Shown here in pieces: positions 10,186 through 21,665 of a stretch of 37,937 bases of DNA. Every line of letters starts with the position of its first letter. Position 1 is the first letter of the stretch. Made by a program: the position numbers and the translations under genes. A model generated the notes under the pieces. The model made no database searches. It was not told the origin of the DNA and saw nothing but the letters and a program-made list of their open reading frames with translations. The stretch covers positions 1-37,937 of the forward strand of contig JAPEVF010000437.1 of NCBI GenBank assembly GCA_029747585.1, in the 5' to 3' direction. The stretch comes from Pleurotus djamor. Its lineage: Eukaryota > Basidiomycota > Agaricomycetes > Agaricales > Pleurotaceae.

Positions 10186-10872
10186 TTGCTCGGTCACATC
10201 GATCGAACTAGGGCAGCCAAAGACAATATGTTATCCTAGGTATAGCTTGTGTCTCTGGCCAGGGAGAGAATGAGCCCGGCTGCAATGGCCGTTGATCTGC
10301 CTTCGCGATTACCGTACTCCGTGGAATCGCGAGGGGGTAATGACGTACCAGTTCCAACAAAACCCAACATTTGGTGGGATATCGAGGTCTGTGAAACCGG
10401 TATTTTCTTCACGACGCAAGCTAAGACAAAGTATAAAGTCTAGGAATATGGAAATGGTACATTTACTCATGACTTTCGCTATCATTCAACAGACTGGCGA
10501 CATCCATTATCAAGACCAAAATTGGACCAAAACTAAGAATTCTACGCAGATTCAAAACCCGCGAGTCTTGTGAAAGGCTAAATGAAGGGAGATAAGTGGT
10601 TTGAGGGTGTTAGCCTTCTTGTCTTTGGTGTCTCGAAGATTCTCAGTTGGTGAGTGCGGTGGTTCAAGCTTGGGGACTTCGAGCACGATTTCGAAGGACA
10701 TCACAGGCAAGCGCCGTTCGGGAAATGCCGAGGATTAGGGGATGACACAGGGGAGAGGAGCGACAACCAAAAATCGTACCATATTGCCGACACCAAACGT
10801 TTGCTATATGGTTGTTTTACAAGTTTTATGAGCGAAAGAGGATACAGTTGAGCGAGCAGCTTCAATCCCAAG
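10186..10872. other. Upstream of the coiled-coil gene, 3' of SDR-A
   Basis: No confident gene. The minus strand at about 10250-10390 has a short open frame starting M-L-G-F-V-G-T-G-T-S that runs to a TAG. It might be a 5' exon of the coiled-coil gene, but I cannot join it in frame. Confidence 0.35.
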
Positions 10873-12122
10873 TCAAAAAGCGGACGGTGTGATCCCGCCA
10901 TCCATAACGACGATCTGTTCAGTGTGGTTGAGCGGATTCGAAAGAGCAACAAGGAAACTAACCTTGTTAGTCATATAGGCATTATTCACGAGTACTTCTA
11001 CGCAGCAAGAGACTTCTTCAGGGGTTCCGAAACGTCCAATTGGAATGATGTTCTGTGGAAATACCGTGTGAGTGCGGGTTAAACGTGTTTCGAGAACTTC
11101 GAAGACGATAACGGACTTTGAGTTCAGGAGCGGCGTCAGCCATCATGTCCGTATCTAAAATCAGCACGACTACTCAGAGTGATGTATCATGAGATAGTCA
11201 TGTTGATACCAGAGATGAGCGCTGGGGCCACGGCGTTGCATGTCTGGAAGAAAAGAGTAAGGCTCAAGGCATAGATTTGGGTTGAAGGGAGACGTACGAT
11301 ACCGCTCTTAGCGTATCTTGATGCGACCCAATGCATCAAGCCGTGAAGAGCCGATTTTGACGATGCGTAGTGGGGCCCGATTACTCCCCCTGTCCCTAAA
11401 CAATGACGTGAAGGGTAGAAAGGTATTTGAAGACCAGGAATAGAACTTGAGCCCACCTGCGGCAACGCTGAGAGAAGGTACGATTTCGGGTTAGTGAAGT
11501 GAAATCATCAAGCCACGAACCTTGAGCAGAAGATGACCCGTCCGTACCCTTGGCGTTCCATGTGAGGGATACAGAGCTGGGTCAACTAGAAGGAAAGTAT
11601 GGTGCTGTCAGATATCATGAATTGATCGACGACCAAGATGAAGAACTCAACTAGATAGGCTTGCGCAGTGTTGACCTTCCAAATCTCTTCAATCTCTTCC
11701 AGACTGACATCCTCAATATTTCCGCTACGTCCAACCTTGGTACCCGTCTTTCCCGCGTTATTGAAGAGGATGTCAGGATTTCCCATAGCAGAAATCACCT
11801 CTTGATAAAGACGTCGGACGTCGTCGAGATTACTGAGATCGGCTTGGAATGCTTGAGCGCGAATTGGGGTTGCGGGTTTCAAGGACGAATTCAGGTTTGT
11901 GATCTGATCTACGAGTTTCGTCGCCTTTGACTGGGCTGAATGGTAGTGAACCGCGATAGAGCAGCCATGATGAGCAAGAGCTAGGGCTGTAGAGTAGCCG
12001 ATGCCACCCCTGGTAAAGGGATTTGTGGTAAGCAAAACTTACATGATGGAACAAAGAGTCACGTACGTGCAGCCAGTGATCAACGCGAGTTTGCCTTCGA
12101 GTTTGAAAGTTCCCGTAGTCAT
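10873..12122 (-). CDS. SDR-A: classical short-chain dehydrogenase/reductase
   Basis: Nine minus-strand exons: 12067-12122, 11652-12009, 11521-11585, 11457-11467, 11298-11395, 11210-11243, 11117-11154, 10963-11052 and 10873-10914. They sum to 792 nt, 263 residues, with every junction in frame. The cofactor motif TGxxxGIG is at residues 16-23, NNAG at 102-105, and the catalytic triad Ser160, Tyr173, Lys177 (H-Y-A-S-S-K). The C terminus V-V-M-D-G-G-I-T-P is the usual SDR closing strand. The length is typical of FabG-like cytosolic NAD(P)H reductases; the substrate is unknown. Exon 4 is only 11 nt, and intron 7 begins GTCCGT. It is distant from the three other SDRs in this window in both sequence and exon layout. 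Confidence 0.88.
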
Positions 12123-13279
12123 CGTAGAGCCGAGATCTATATTGGGGGGTCACAAAGAGATTCGCTATTGGAGATGGTCAGCGAGGGCCACTGGATTGTT
12201 CATTCACACGATGGATGTAGCGTGGACGTGGTTGGCTCGGGAGTAGAAAGCACCCGGAAAGCCAGCCAGGGTCCAAACGAGTAATGGTATTGCGGATACA
12301 TCGCGGAGATACAAGATACGACCTCGTTGGACAAGGTAGAGATATGTGTACTTTCACGATACAAGAGCCCGGGAATGTTCATCCAGACACTTATATTTAT
12401 AAAGTTGAAGCTACCCTCTGCGGTACTCCAAGAATTCGGGGAAGCACTAATAAGCCTTGAGTATCGTGTGTAAAATGAAGATCATGAAGAATCAAGCTCA
12501 CTTATTCGTTCGAAAACCGAAGGTTCGTGATGAATTTCGTCATTTGGTCCGCAGGATGGACGCGTCTTGACCGCACTGCAAAGCGGCTGGAGGTTGAAGT
12601 TGAGGTCGTGGGGGGGATAAGGGAGGCGGGAGATGGGGAAGATGTCAGGCTTTACCGAACCTGTTAGCCGCATTGTTCGCGGCTGATAAAGCAATAGAGG
12701 CTTACCGTATACACTAGCAAGGTGAAGGAACCCGGAATATACCTTTGGACAAGGATCTTCGTGCGCGGACTGGGCGTCTGGTTGACGTCTGAGATCAGAT
12801 GTCTGATGAGGGACGTAAGGTGTAACCAGTATTTACGAGGGAGGGAAGGAGAGAGAGTCCGTAGATATGTTCGTTAATAGTGGAATGATGACTAACTAGA
12901 ACACGAGGGGGTCAGATATGGGGCAGATATGGGTATTGAGAACCGAGGGAATCGAAGGTACCCACCAGGGATATGGTAGCTCCTCCGAAGGAGCTGAAAC
13001 AACAGCAATGCAGAAAGATGAAATGATAATCGGACGGTAAGGAGAAACAGTAAAGGAGAATGTAATCGGGAATGCAGATGATATCGCAGAGGTTGAGGGG
13101 GACTGAGAGCGAGAGAGAGAAAGACAAGTCCCATGGAGAAGGATGAAAAAGAGAATGTAGAGGATTGTATATAGGCTGAGAGAAAGGTGATAAAGTACGA
13201 AGAGATGAGGATGATGAAGGAGAATGACCGAGTATAAAAGAAGTGATACCAACTGTACGATAACTTAATAAAAGGATCA
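12123..13279. other. SDR-A promoter side and 3' flank of ZF2-R
   Basis: No supported gene. Minus-strand sequence near 12500-12700 has splice-like signals and a 60-residue open stretch (I-S-R-L-P-Y-P-P-H-D-L) without a recognisable family. From about 12900 the minus strand is the pyrimidine-rich 3' flank of ZF2-R; long open frames there are composition artefacts. A 7-bp stem with a 4-nt loop (AGCTCCT CCGA AGGAGCT, 12978-12995) lies in that flank and could be an RNA hairpin. Confidence 0.4.
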
Positions 13280-15001
13280 TCAACTAGAAGATGAGGGTTC
13301 AGGCACATAGGGCTTGATATGAACGCCTTTTGCCTTTGCGGTCTGCATGCCTTCGGAAACATTGTCAGGACGCTTGCCCTTGACATTCAGCTTCTGGTTA
13401 TTCTTGCATTTCTCTGTAGCGCTGTCGTCGTGGCGCTTGGCAGCATCTTGGCGAGTAAAGCTTGAGAAACGGAGGGGAGGGTCAATGAGCATCCTCTATA
13501 TCTAATAAAACATCGAGAGGACTAACATCCATCCACAACGGACACAAGACCATAGTATCTTATGCACACCACAGCGTTTTGAACGGTGTGCGTAAGTGGT
13601 GCTCTTGGTGACTAGGGCGTGGCAATTCGTGCATTGGTACTAACAATGAAGATATAAATGAATGGCCCGTCATAAGACTTCTCAAGACGCATTATTCTTA
13701 CCTTTCGATCGCCCGTATCAGTGACAACAATGGTGAATCCTTTGATGTATTTCGTAACGGAGTTAGATTTGGTCATGGAAGCGCTTGGATGAAGGGTAGG
13801 CATCGCAGACGGAGGAGGGACATTCTGCGAGTCCGTGGTTGAATCGGCATCTGCCTGGTTATGAGCTCCTTGGCCTTGGAGTGGAGGAATGGGTTGGGTC
13901 AGCTGAAAGTTGAAGTATAGAGGAGTGGCTGAACTCTCTAAAGCACGAGCTGGGTCGTTGCTCCCGTCGACTCGGCTTGGGCCAGCATTTGCCTGAAGGG
14001 GGACAGGCTCTCGAGTGATGCGGGTAGAAGCGGAAAGCTTTGTCTTAGTTCGAGGTCGGCGGTCAATGGCCGAGGACACTTCCGGAACGGGTGATGCGAT
14101 GGGTTCGTCACGCGGAAGGGTGGGCATTGGACCATAAGTCCAATCGGGGGGTACGCAGAGAGGGCCTGGTATCGCTGCGAACGTCTCCTCAAAAGAGAAG
14201 GCAGGCGCGGGCACACTCGACGGGAATGCGGGGAGAGTACTGTGACTGTGTCGGTGCACTTGTTCTTCATGTCGGTAGAGACTGGTAGCAGGTTGTTGAC
14301 GTCGCGAAGGCACGGGGGCGGGACAGTTCTCCGTTCCAGCAGCTAAGCAATTTTCATCGCGACATTTACCGCGTTGTTGACGGATTGAACTAGATGCCAG
14401 CTCTTGCTGACCTCCAGGAGGAACAAAGTTTTGGGTGTTGAAGTCCCTTGCGGCGAGAGTAAGCGGAGGTTGGGCTAGGCGGTCACCCGTGGATGTGACT
14501 TTGGTGTGAACGGGCGGAGAAGAAAGCTCGTCATCGAACTGAATGAAATCGAACAGATCATGAAGCTCGTCAGAGACATGGTCACCATGTTCATCGAGGC
14601 TGAGTAAGGAGTGGCGACTCTGAGAGTGTTCAAATGGAGACTCTTGTTCACATAAAGTCCAGCGACGAGTCGTGTCATCGACGTGAAAAAGACAGTCCTC
14701 GTTCGCGTCGCGGAGGTCCCCGACTNGGGGGTTGTTCTTGTGGGCCGAGATGAGATTGAACGCGAGATGTTGTGATGGAGAACGAGAAGGTCGCGTCTGG
14801 CTTCATGATCTGTGGCTGTCGATACCCAGATGAGGAGTGAGACGATGCGGGTGTGTGGCGGTTATCTTGGTCTGACGGAGGCTCCTCGCGTGATTCCTGG
14901 TATATCAGGTCACAAACGAGCGCGTCAAGTGGATCTAGAGGTGTGTGGTCTACGAAGGGGGCGAAGTCCAGCTCGCCCTCGATTTCGAAAACGCATGCCA
15001 T
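13280..15001 (-). CDS. ZF2-R: diverged right-arm paralogue of ZF2
   Basis: Minus-strand exons are 13702-15001, 13527-13639 and 13280-13460 (introns of 62 and 66 nt). Exon 1 is 1300 nt and contains N at 14726; dropping it leaves 1299 nt in frame, for 530 residues. The N-terminal part is acidic then Pro/Ser/Thr-rich, sharing with ZF2-L only islands such as Y-R-Q-P-Q, K-P-D-A-T-F-S, I-Q-F-D-D-E, a single IPGPL...TYGPMPT unit and G-P-S-R. Finger A has C436, C439, H451, C456 and finger B C465, C468, H481, C489. Between fingers almost nothing but Cys/His is shared with ZF2-L. The intron after finger-B CxxC is phase 2 as in the other family members, although its donor is GTTAGT. A regulator role is inferred as for ZF2-L. 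Confidence 0.8.
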
Positions 15002-15309
15002 TTGCTGTGGGGAGCGATGTGGTGTGGCTTAGGGTGGGTAGCAAAGGAAGATGGGATAAGGGTAAGGTGGGAGAGGAGGCGGCCCGATGCGTGGATGAGG
15101 ATGGTCCGAGGAAGAGAAAGAGTTGAGAGAAAGTTGTCGCGATGTGGTGTGGTGTGGTGTGGGTAGAAGAGTGTAAAAGGATGAGTGAAGCTAGAGGAGG
15201 ATGTTGCGCAATTTGCGGATGAGGGTGGTAGGAGGAAGAGAAAGAGATGAGAGAACGATGTCGCAATGGAGTGGAACTGAAAAGGCCAAAGGTCCTGTCA
15301 AATCCCGTG

Positions 15310-15321
15310 ACACGCGCGTGT
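15310..15321. promoter_or_regulatory. 12-bp palindrome ACACGCGCGTGT upstream of ZF2-R
   Basis: Same perfect palindrome as in the left arm, 309 bp upstream of the ZF2-R start at 15001. The larger distance comes from extra leader sequence in this arm. Confidence 0.35.
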
Positions 15322-15963
15322 GTCAATGTTCAATGGGTGAGTAGCCCTTTTCTGGTCGTGACAATGGGATGCCAAATCGGGCCGTGGTTCACAGCTCTGT
15401 GCCACTCGAGGACAAAGCAGCGGGGTATGTGCAAAAGACTCCGAAAAAGGGTCACTGTCTCCGGGCAATCGGATGGTCCAGTACACCAAAACCATGCCAA
15501 TAGCCGCCAACAGCTATGTTCTCTGTGTGCACCCAGGCAGAGAGGGCGCTACTCACACCCTCTACCTTGTTGAACCGGGCACGCACGGTGGCCATAACCC
15601 AGTGACTCGCATTCTGTCAGTAAGTACGATGAGTGTTGAACCGTAGGCGAACGTTTGTAACTCACATACATTAAAGGTTCAAGTTTCGACTTGGATAATC
15701 GAAGTCTTCGCAGTAGGTTGTCAACCACCCAGGTACGACGGCGCGCAGTACCCAGAATCCTTTCGAATCGACTATGGTGGGGGCGATTCAGCAAGTTTAG
15801 TTCACTTGGTCAGTTTTTATGAGCCTCTCCCAAATTTCTAGGGACTGAGTTCTCTATTCGCAGCGGTGGGTTGACGACCAAATCAGCAAGAGAGAGTCGG
15901 GGTAATAGATGAGAAACCGACCAGGCAAACGTTGCTCGCCGCCCCATCTTGCGGAATCATCTC

Positions 15964-16020
15964 TTCAGTTGCGGCGAGGATGATGGTCCATCCTCATCCG
16001 TATGCAGATAATCATCCTCG
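15964..16020. promoter_or_regulatory. GGATGAT cluster (right arm)
   Basis: Counterpart of the left-arm cluster: GAGGATGATGGTCCATCCTC followed by CATCCG and GATAATCATCC. The motif order is kept while the symmetric centre has changed. Confidence 0.3.
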
Positions 16021-19000
16021 CTCCTCTTGCTGGAGGGGAAAACGCAATTTGTCAATACCGAGCTGAAAGGTGGTCTTCGTAGGATGACTCTTCTATGGCT
16101 GACTGCGATCTCCTGGCGAGGCCTGAGCTAGCCAGAATGATATTCACATCTTAACACCTTCGGGGACTTGGATTCGCTGGTTGTATCGGCCGCATCATCA
16201 GCGCCGATTTTGTGGTGTCCGCTTTTCAGACCATGCGCAGGCTCCGGGTCTATATTCCAGCTTCGCGCTGACGGTCATCGGCCACCATGGGGTATTTTGT
16301 CGAGCGTTCTCCATAGATGGTGAATTGAAGATTTCGCTCTAGATGCCTGTCATGTTCTCGTGCACCGAGGCGATGAGGTCGTTTATTGAAAACGCCACCC
16401 TGTCAAGCAGGGCAAGAAACTATGATCGTGACCAGCGTCGGAGGTTCCACCAACAAACTGAGCACACTTGATCAACGTGGAGCCACAGAAGCGTTGGTGC
16501 AGAACTCACAAGAAGCCTTCGAAGCTTCCAGACGAATAATTGAAGGCGTCGTGAGTCGGTACTTCTCGCAAGAACGACGTCGTCTCGTTTCTTGAGCTGA
16601 AGACAAGGGTATTAGTATCTCAAAAGATTTCACAGATTATAGGTTCAGTACATATTGATGGGCTCACCGTAGGGAGGGCTGACAGCGCTTCAACGGTGCT
16701 TACGCGGCTAGTCGGGACTCGGGACCAATCGTGCAAGAATAGTCAGCCTTGCGTCTGTTGTGTAGCTCGCAGAAAATGAGCTACCAGCATCGAGGTGAGC
16801 TGAAAATTGGCATAGCACAATATCCCGGGCAAATCACCAACCTTTCAGCCCAAAATCGTTGTAAAATCGTTTGAAAATCGTCTTGCACAAGTTACGCCGG
16901 ATGTGGGCGCTTGACGCAGACGCCGGACCAGACTGAGCTCGAATTTGCCTCGAAAACCTTCTTCCCTTTGTCACGTTCGCAACCACCATCCTCCTCATCG
17001 TTCCTTCGTTCCTCTCATTGGCGTCTCCAACTCTCAAAGATCTTGAAGCCTTCACCGGCACCTCCCAACCTCGCCATCACATCAAGTGCCTTTGGCCAAA
17101 ACGCGCTTGCCACACCAAACGTCTCCTCCCTACGCCCTTGCTACGCCCTGCATTTTTGTTAGGTCGACATGGTACATGACATCAGTATACGAGACGCATG
17201 AGCCTCTTGAAATACTAGACAACGTTGGATGTATAAAAAGGATACGGACCTCGGAAATCTTGGGTATATCATTTTCTTCTTCTCCCGCTCTATCATTATC
17301 TCATCCTTTCCTTCAAGCACGCCTTTTTTGAACCGCCTATCTTCGTTGGCGCAGCGAAAAACTCCATCAGCGTCTGTGTAAAGGTTGGAAGTCTGGGATA
17401 GACCAAATTTGTCAAGGTAAGTCGGTTTTTTTTNCTCGAGTTTCCCTTCTTCAGCCCTGGCATGTTCTTTGGTTTTGGTCATCTTATCCTTTGACTCGAC
17501 TTGTTGACTGGTTCTATCATGACGTTTGTAGGTCTCTCGCTGCTTACGCATAGTCCTTCCAACTGGAGGGCGCATATCTGGGCGGATGCGGAAGGGTGTG
17601 TAACGGTTGGATGATCGCAAGTCAACTCGGGTCTCTCTTTAGGTGAGTTCCCTCTTCATTTTCCTGTACCCAGTATGCTTCTCCTCCTGGGTTTCCCGAT
17701 TGCTTTCGGGTGTGTCCTGGTTTTGAGAACCTACACCTACCCACCATTTTCTCCCCTTCATTTCGTCTTCCCTCCTCGACTGCCTTCCGTGCTTGACATT
17801 CAATGATTGACACTGATTTACAGGCTTGTCGGCTGCGCTCCTGCGGCATTTGCATCGTGACCACAGGTCCTGTTTGTTCTCAGCCACATGGCTACCTTTT
17901 TCCTCCGGCATGCGCTTGGGTGAGCTGGCACCGAGCTCTCATATTTCCCCTCGAAATCAAGATTGGTCGTGAGGTGACTCTATATCCTCCTGAAGCACTT
18001 CACAGTTGCTTATTTCATCTCTTCTTCCAGCCTTAGCACAGTCGTTTCATACCCCGGGCTCTCCAAACGAGTGGTGTATGATTGCCTTAGCGCGTACGTC
18101 CCCCTTCCTTCCTCTCGTAAACGATTGCTTGACTGATAAACTGAACTCGCAGCACATATATCGCAATCGTCCCCCCAATGATCTTCTCTTCAAGTCAGCC
18201 CCACAAGCCCAAGAGCGTGCTGCGTGTTATTCCGAGCACCCCAGCCAATCGCCGAGGAAAAGTGTTTCCTCTCCCAGACCATCTCAGGTGCGCCGATGCC
18301 AACAGTCTCCTATGTTTTGTGAAGTTCGTAAACCTTTTTCGTGTTCGTCGTCTGTGTGCACTAACTTGGGCTTGTCTTTAAATTTGCAGATAATATACGT
18401 ACCAACAAACCGACGACCCAGACGAGGGTGCCTTGTCACTCCGCCTTTCATACTGGTATGCCTTTCTATCTACCCACTGGGCCTGTGTTCTGATTCCACT
18501 GCGTTACTCAGGTCGCGTCTTCCTCATAGGATTGTCGCAGTTCTCCCATGATCACTTCTTAGAGTATGGGTCGTTTCGAGCGTTTCGTCTCGTTCGGAGG
18601 AAGGGGAGAGCTCGGACACGAGGTCAGATGCTAGCACTCACGCATGTACTTTGTTATCGCTCAACGGACAATTCGCTACAAGGATACCTTTCGTACTTTT
18701 GCAGCCATCTGTTGCATGTTCGACGTTCNTTTTTGTATGTGTACCGGCTATGTCATGCCTGTGGCTCCCTTGTCCCTCACCGTTTGGCACAACGTGGCGC
18801 ATTCGATTCCATCGACGCACTTAACTGGCCAATGTACCTGCCGTCTGCGTCAGACCGCCTTCTTTGACGATTTGGCACAGTTGCTTTGCCGGTCAATCAG
18901 CGCCGTTCACGAGCTAAGATGGGCCATTGTCCGCCCCTTATGCTTTTACATCAAGTCGAAGTCAAACCGCACCACCGGCTACTTTTTCGTGGGCCTCCGT

Positions 19001-19292
19001 GTATCTATCTCTGGTTTGTCTCACAGCGATCCATCGAGGTCTTGTGCTAATTGCCATATATATCCAGGCGCAGCCCTTTTCAAGCACGACCCTGACGGTG
19101 GCCATTGTCACCATTGTTGAACACCGAATTTAGCGCTCTTCGTCTTGAAGCTTGACCTTCCACCACATCTTCCCTTCTCACATCCATCTTCTGATCAACT
19201 TGAGTAGCCTTTCTTCTACCTTCACGCTTTGCTCGTCATGGAGTATTACTACCCAACGAACGGGCCATCACAAGAAACGAATTACCCCAGCT

Positions 19293-20316
19293 ATGACTTG
19301 GGTACCTCATCCAAACGATGACCCACACCCTATGAACATCAACTTCGGTCTCTTCGATGAGCAAGGGCCACCCCATCAACACGCTCCGCCGCTTCTTCCG
19401 AGCGCCCCAGCACCCGGTTTGAGTAGCGGCCAAGTCTCGAGCATCCCGATCGATCACTTTGGTGTTCTCCCAGATCTCCCAGAACTACCCAACGTTTCTA
19501 CGGCCTCTGAAGAGTGGGATCTTGACGCATGGGAAGCCTTTGTCTCCACTGCTCCAGAGCAAAATAGAAATGATCATGACCCACCTCACACGTCCCTTGC
19601 GAGCACGGAAGAGAGCACCGTCTCGGAGACTCCAGATTCGGCCCCGCTTGTAAGTCCCCGGTATCGAGTCCGTATCATTTACGCTCATCGCCGTTATCTA
19701 GCCACAAAATTCTGAACAGCCTGCTGAGACCTGTCCTCATTGCAATAAGCGATACCTATGGACACTAACCGTGCACCTCATAAATGAGTGTACCGCGACG
19801 GAACGGTTTGTGTGCGAGCATTGCAACGCCGCGTAAGTGTCTCTCTACTCGGCGCGTCAAACGGCGCTCATCCGTCTTCTTCACAGTTTTCTCTCCAAGC
19901 GTAGTCTTCGCAGGCATCAGCGTTCACCTTACAACGGGGTGACCGCCTGCAGTAACAAACGTCCGGAGATTGACAGTGATAGGCCGCCTCTTCTTCCACC
20001 CCCACCACCCGTCCCCAGATCCGACACCTTCATTTGCCCCCGGTGCAACCTGCCTATACCCGAAGGCGAGTCGCAGCTTCATCACGCGGCTAAAACCTGT
20101 GAGAAGCGACCAAGTCCGTATATCTGCAATCGCTGCCACACTACGTGAGTCTTTTGCCGTCGCAATCCAGAACAGATATTCAAATTCCTCTCTAGTTTTT
20201 CTCGTTTGTCTGGTCTTCGAAAGCATGAGGGCATACTTCCAGACAAGAATGGCCTCACACGATGCGACAAAACCCTGAAGAAGAATGCCCGTAAGGTCCG
20301 CGAGGTCTCGTCGTGA
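19293..20316 (+). CDS. ZF1-R: right-arm ZF1 with shifted N terminus
   Basis: Exons are 19293-19649, 19702-19832, 19887-20144 and 20196-20316, with splice sites identical to ZF1-L. The ATG equivalent to ZF1-L (19238) is followed by an 8-bp deletion (CAGCTCAT is missing after TAT-G), which puts it out of frame and into an early stop. The first in-frame ATG of the main frame is 19293, giving 288 residues. Alternatively the main frame is now fused to an upstream frame that begins at an ATG at 19152. All four fingers and the acidic segment are intact, and the finger half differs from ZF1-L at only a few residues (for example Q/P, D/E, TT/AK), with a tail two residues longer. It is probably functional if translation starts at 19293 or upstream, but only expression data can tell. 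Confidence 0.7.
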
Positions 20317-20459
20317 AGTATGACACTACACCGCGGCCTACGCACATATTTGCATGACCGATAGGAAAAATCGAAACCCAGTTCGCTTCCCGATTTTAAC
20401 CTTCCCTCCGAACACTCTAGGATGCATACAAAACCTACTCTACATTGATTCTTATCCTT

Positions 20460-21665
20460 CTTCGTCTGCGACGACCTTATGATCCCACTACTCTTTTGCG
20501 CTGTCTTCTTGTCTTTGATAACGGAGTGTCAGACTTATACTCTACTCTATAAACCACACTTCAGCAGACCCAGGCTCAGCCGCAACACCGACGTTACATC
20601 TCACCGTTCTCGAAGGGAGACGTGTGTAATTCGGCGTATCATAGTCTGCGAAACGATAAAATGGATAGAGATGGCATCAATTTGGCTCAGGCTGCTGCCA
20701 GTGATGGTAGGGTCTTTAACTCGGAACACCGTCACGTTTCTGGTTTCTTTCTCCTAATTGACCCTATAGAAGCTCCTGATTCACCTTGCGCGTGATCGAG
20801 CCTTCCTATCTGGGCCTTGGTTCCGACGACCAACCATCCCCCATTCTTCTGCAACGTTTTCGATAATCTCGTTCCTAGAAAATCCCACAGCTGTACGTTC
20901 TCGCTACAGAACTCAGACGATACATGTAAATTCGCCAACGAACCAATTGCTTACATGCCGGGGAACAACCGGGGAGAACCCTTCAGAAAGCTGAGGCTCG
21001 GCGGTGTAGCCCCACTTCCATCCAGATAGCTGAAGTGGTACGTCAATGACTCTGAAGCTTTATAGGGTGAAGTTTGAATACCCTCTCAGACCAAGTTCTG
21101 GCGTCACGTATCATTCGGCAATTGCAAGGTTATGGATGGTCAAACGCGAAGAACTCAGTGCCTCGTACACATACTTGGCTGGTGACGGCAACAGCTCAGC
21201 CGCCGTCGTGCTCAGTCTCTTTCTGTACTGGTCATGGGTCAAACCTCCACCCTGACCTTCTCGCCAGCGCTGCACACTTTTGTCTCAGCCAGGTGAGCGC
21301 TCTCAACAATTTTGATCGATAATCAAAACCCTTACAATAATCTTCCTTTTTTGCCACTTTAGCATGGCAAGCTTTGCTCATACCTTCGGGATACCCTTCC
21401 GCGTAGATCATCGTTCCGCGCTCACGGCGATATCACGTCGATCCTGTCAGTTTCTCAGGTCGATTCCGCGTGTTCAACAAAGATCCTTCGCTGCCTAGCA
21501 TGTACGGGCCTGAATTCAAGGTCGTGCGGCTATCTCACACTTGTTTACCCCTGCGCGCTCTTTCACCATGGACTCAAAAGGCATTGAAGAGTCGTCCTGG
21601 AGCCTCAGTAAAGCATTAGCTTCGACCTCTCCGGCCTCTTACAACTCATAAACTGTCTTTATACC
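20460..21665. other. Unique sequence between the right arm and SDR-B
   Basis: Open frames up to about 90 codons exist on both strands, but none has a family signature, a plausible exon chain or conservation with other parts of the window. I see nothing here beyond the likely promoter of SDR-B just before 21666. Confidence 0.4.

Larger units (their letters stand above)
15002..19237. other. Right-arm spacer between divergent ZF2-R and ZF1-R
   Basis: Inverted counterpart of 1289-5355. The same blocks appear in the same order: leader with palindrome, GGATGAT cluster, hydrophobic block at 17640-18560, TATA-like element. Ns at 17434 and 18729 and several 1-nt indels relative to the left arm leave no gene I can support. 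The ZF2-R leader carries extra sequence absent from the left copy. Confidence 0.5.
13280..20459 (-). repeat. Right arm of the inverted duplication
   Basis: Inverted partner of 46-7430, holding ZF2-R (complement 13280-15001), the shared spacer and ZF1-R (19293-20316). The outer boundary is near 20459, just past the string GATTCTTATCC; downstream sequence has no counterpart on the left. The two arms point ZF1 outward and ZF2 inward, towards a 5.8 kb unique centre. Identity is high in ZF1 and in much of the spacer and low inside ZF2, which is unusual for arms presumably duplicated in one event. Confidence 0.9.

Noticed and set aside
12892..13386. Three overlapping long open frames on the minus strand rich in Leu, Ser and Phe
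   Set aside because: They lie in a pyrimidine-rich stretch just after the ZF2-R stop. Composition alone keeps all frames open, and there is no conservation in the left-arm 3' flank.
46..20459. Inverted duplication as a DNA transposon with long terminal inverted repeats
   Set aside because: No transposase, no short matching termini and no target-site duplication. The arms contain spliced host-type genes.
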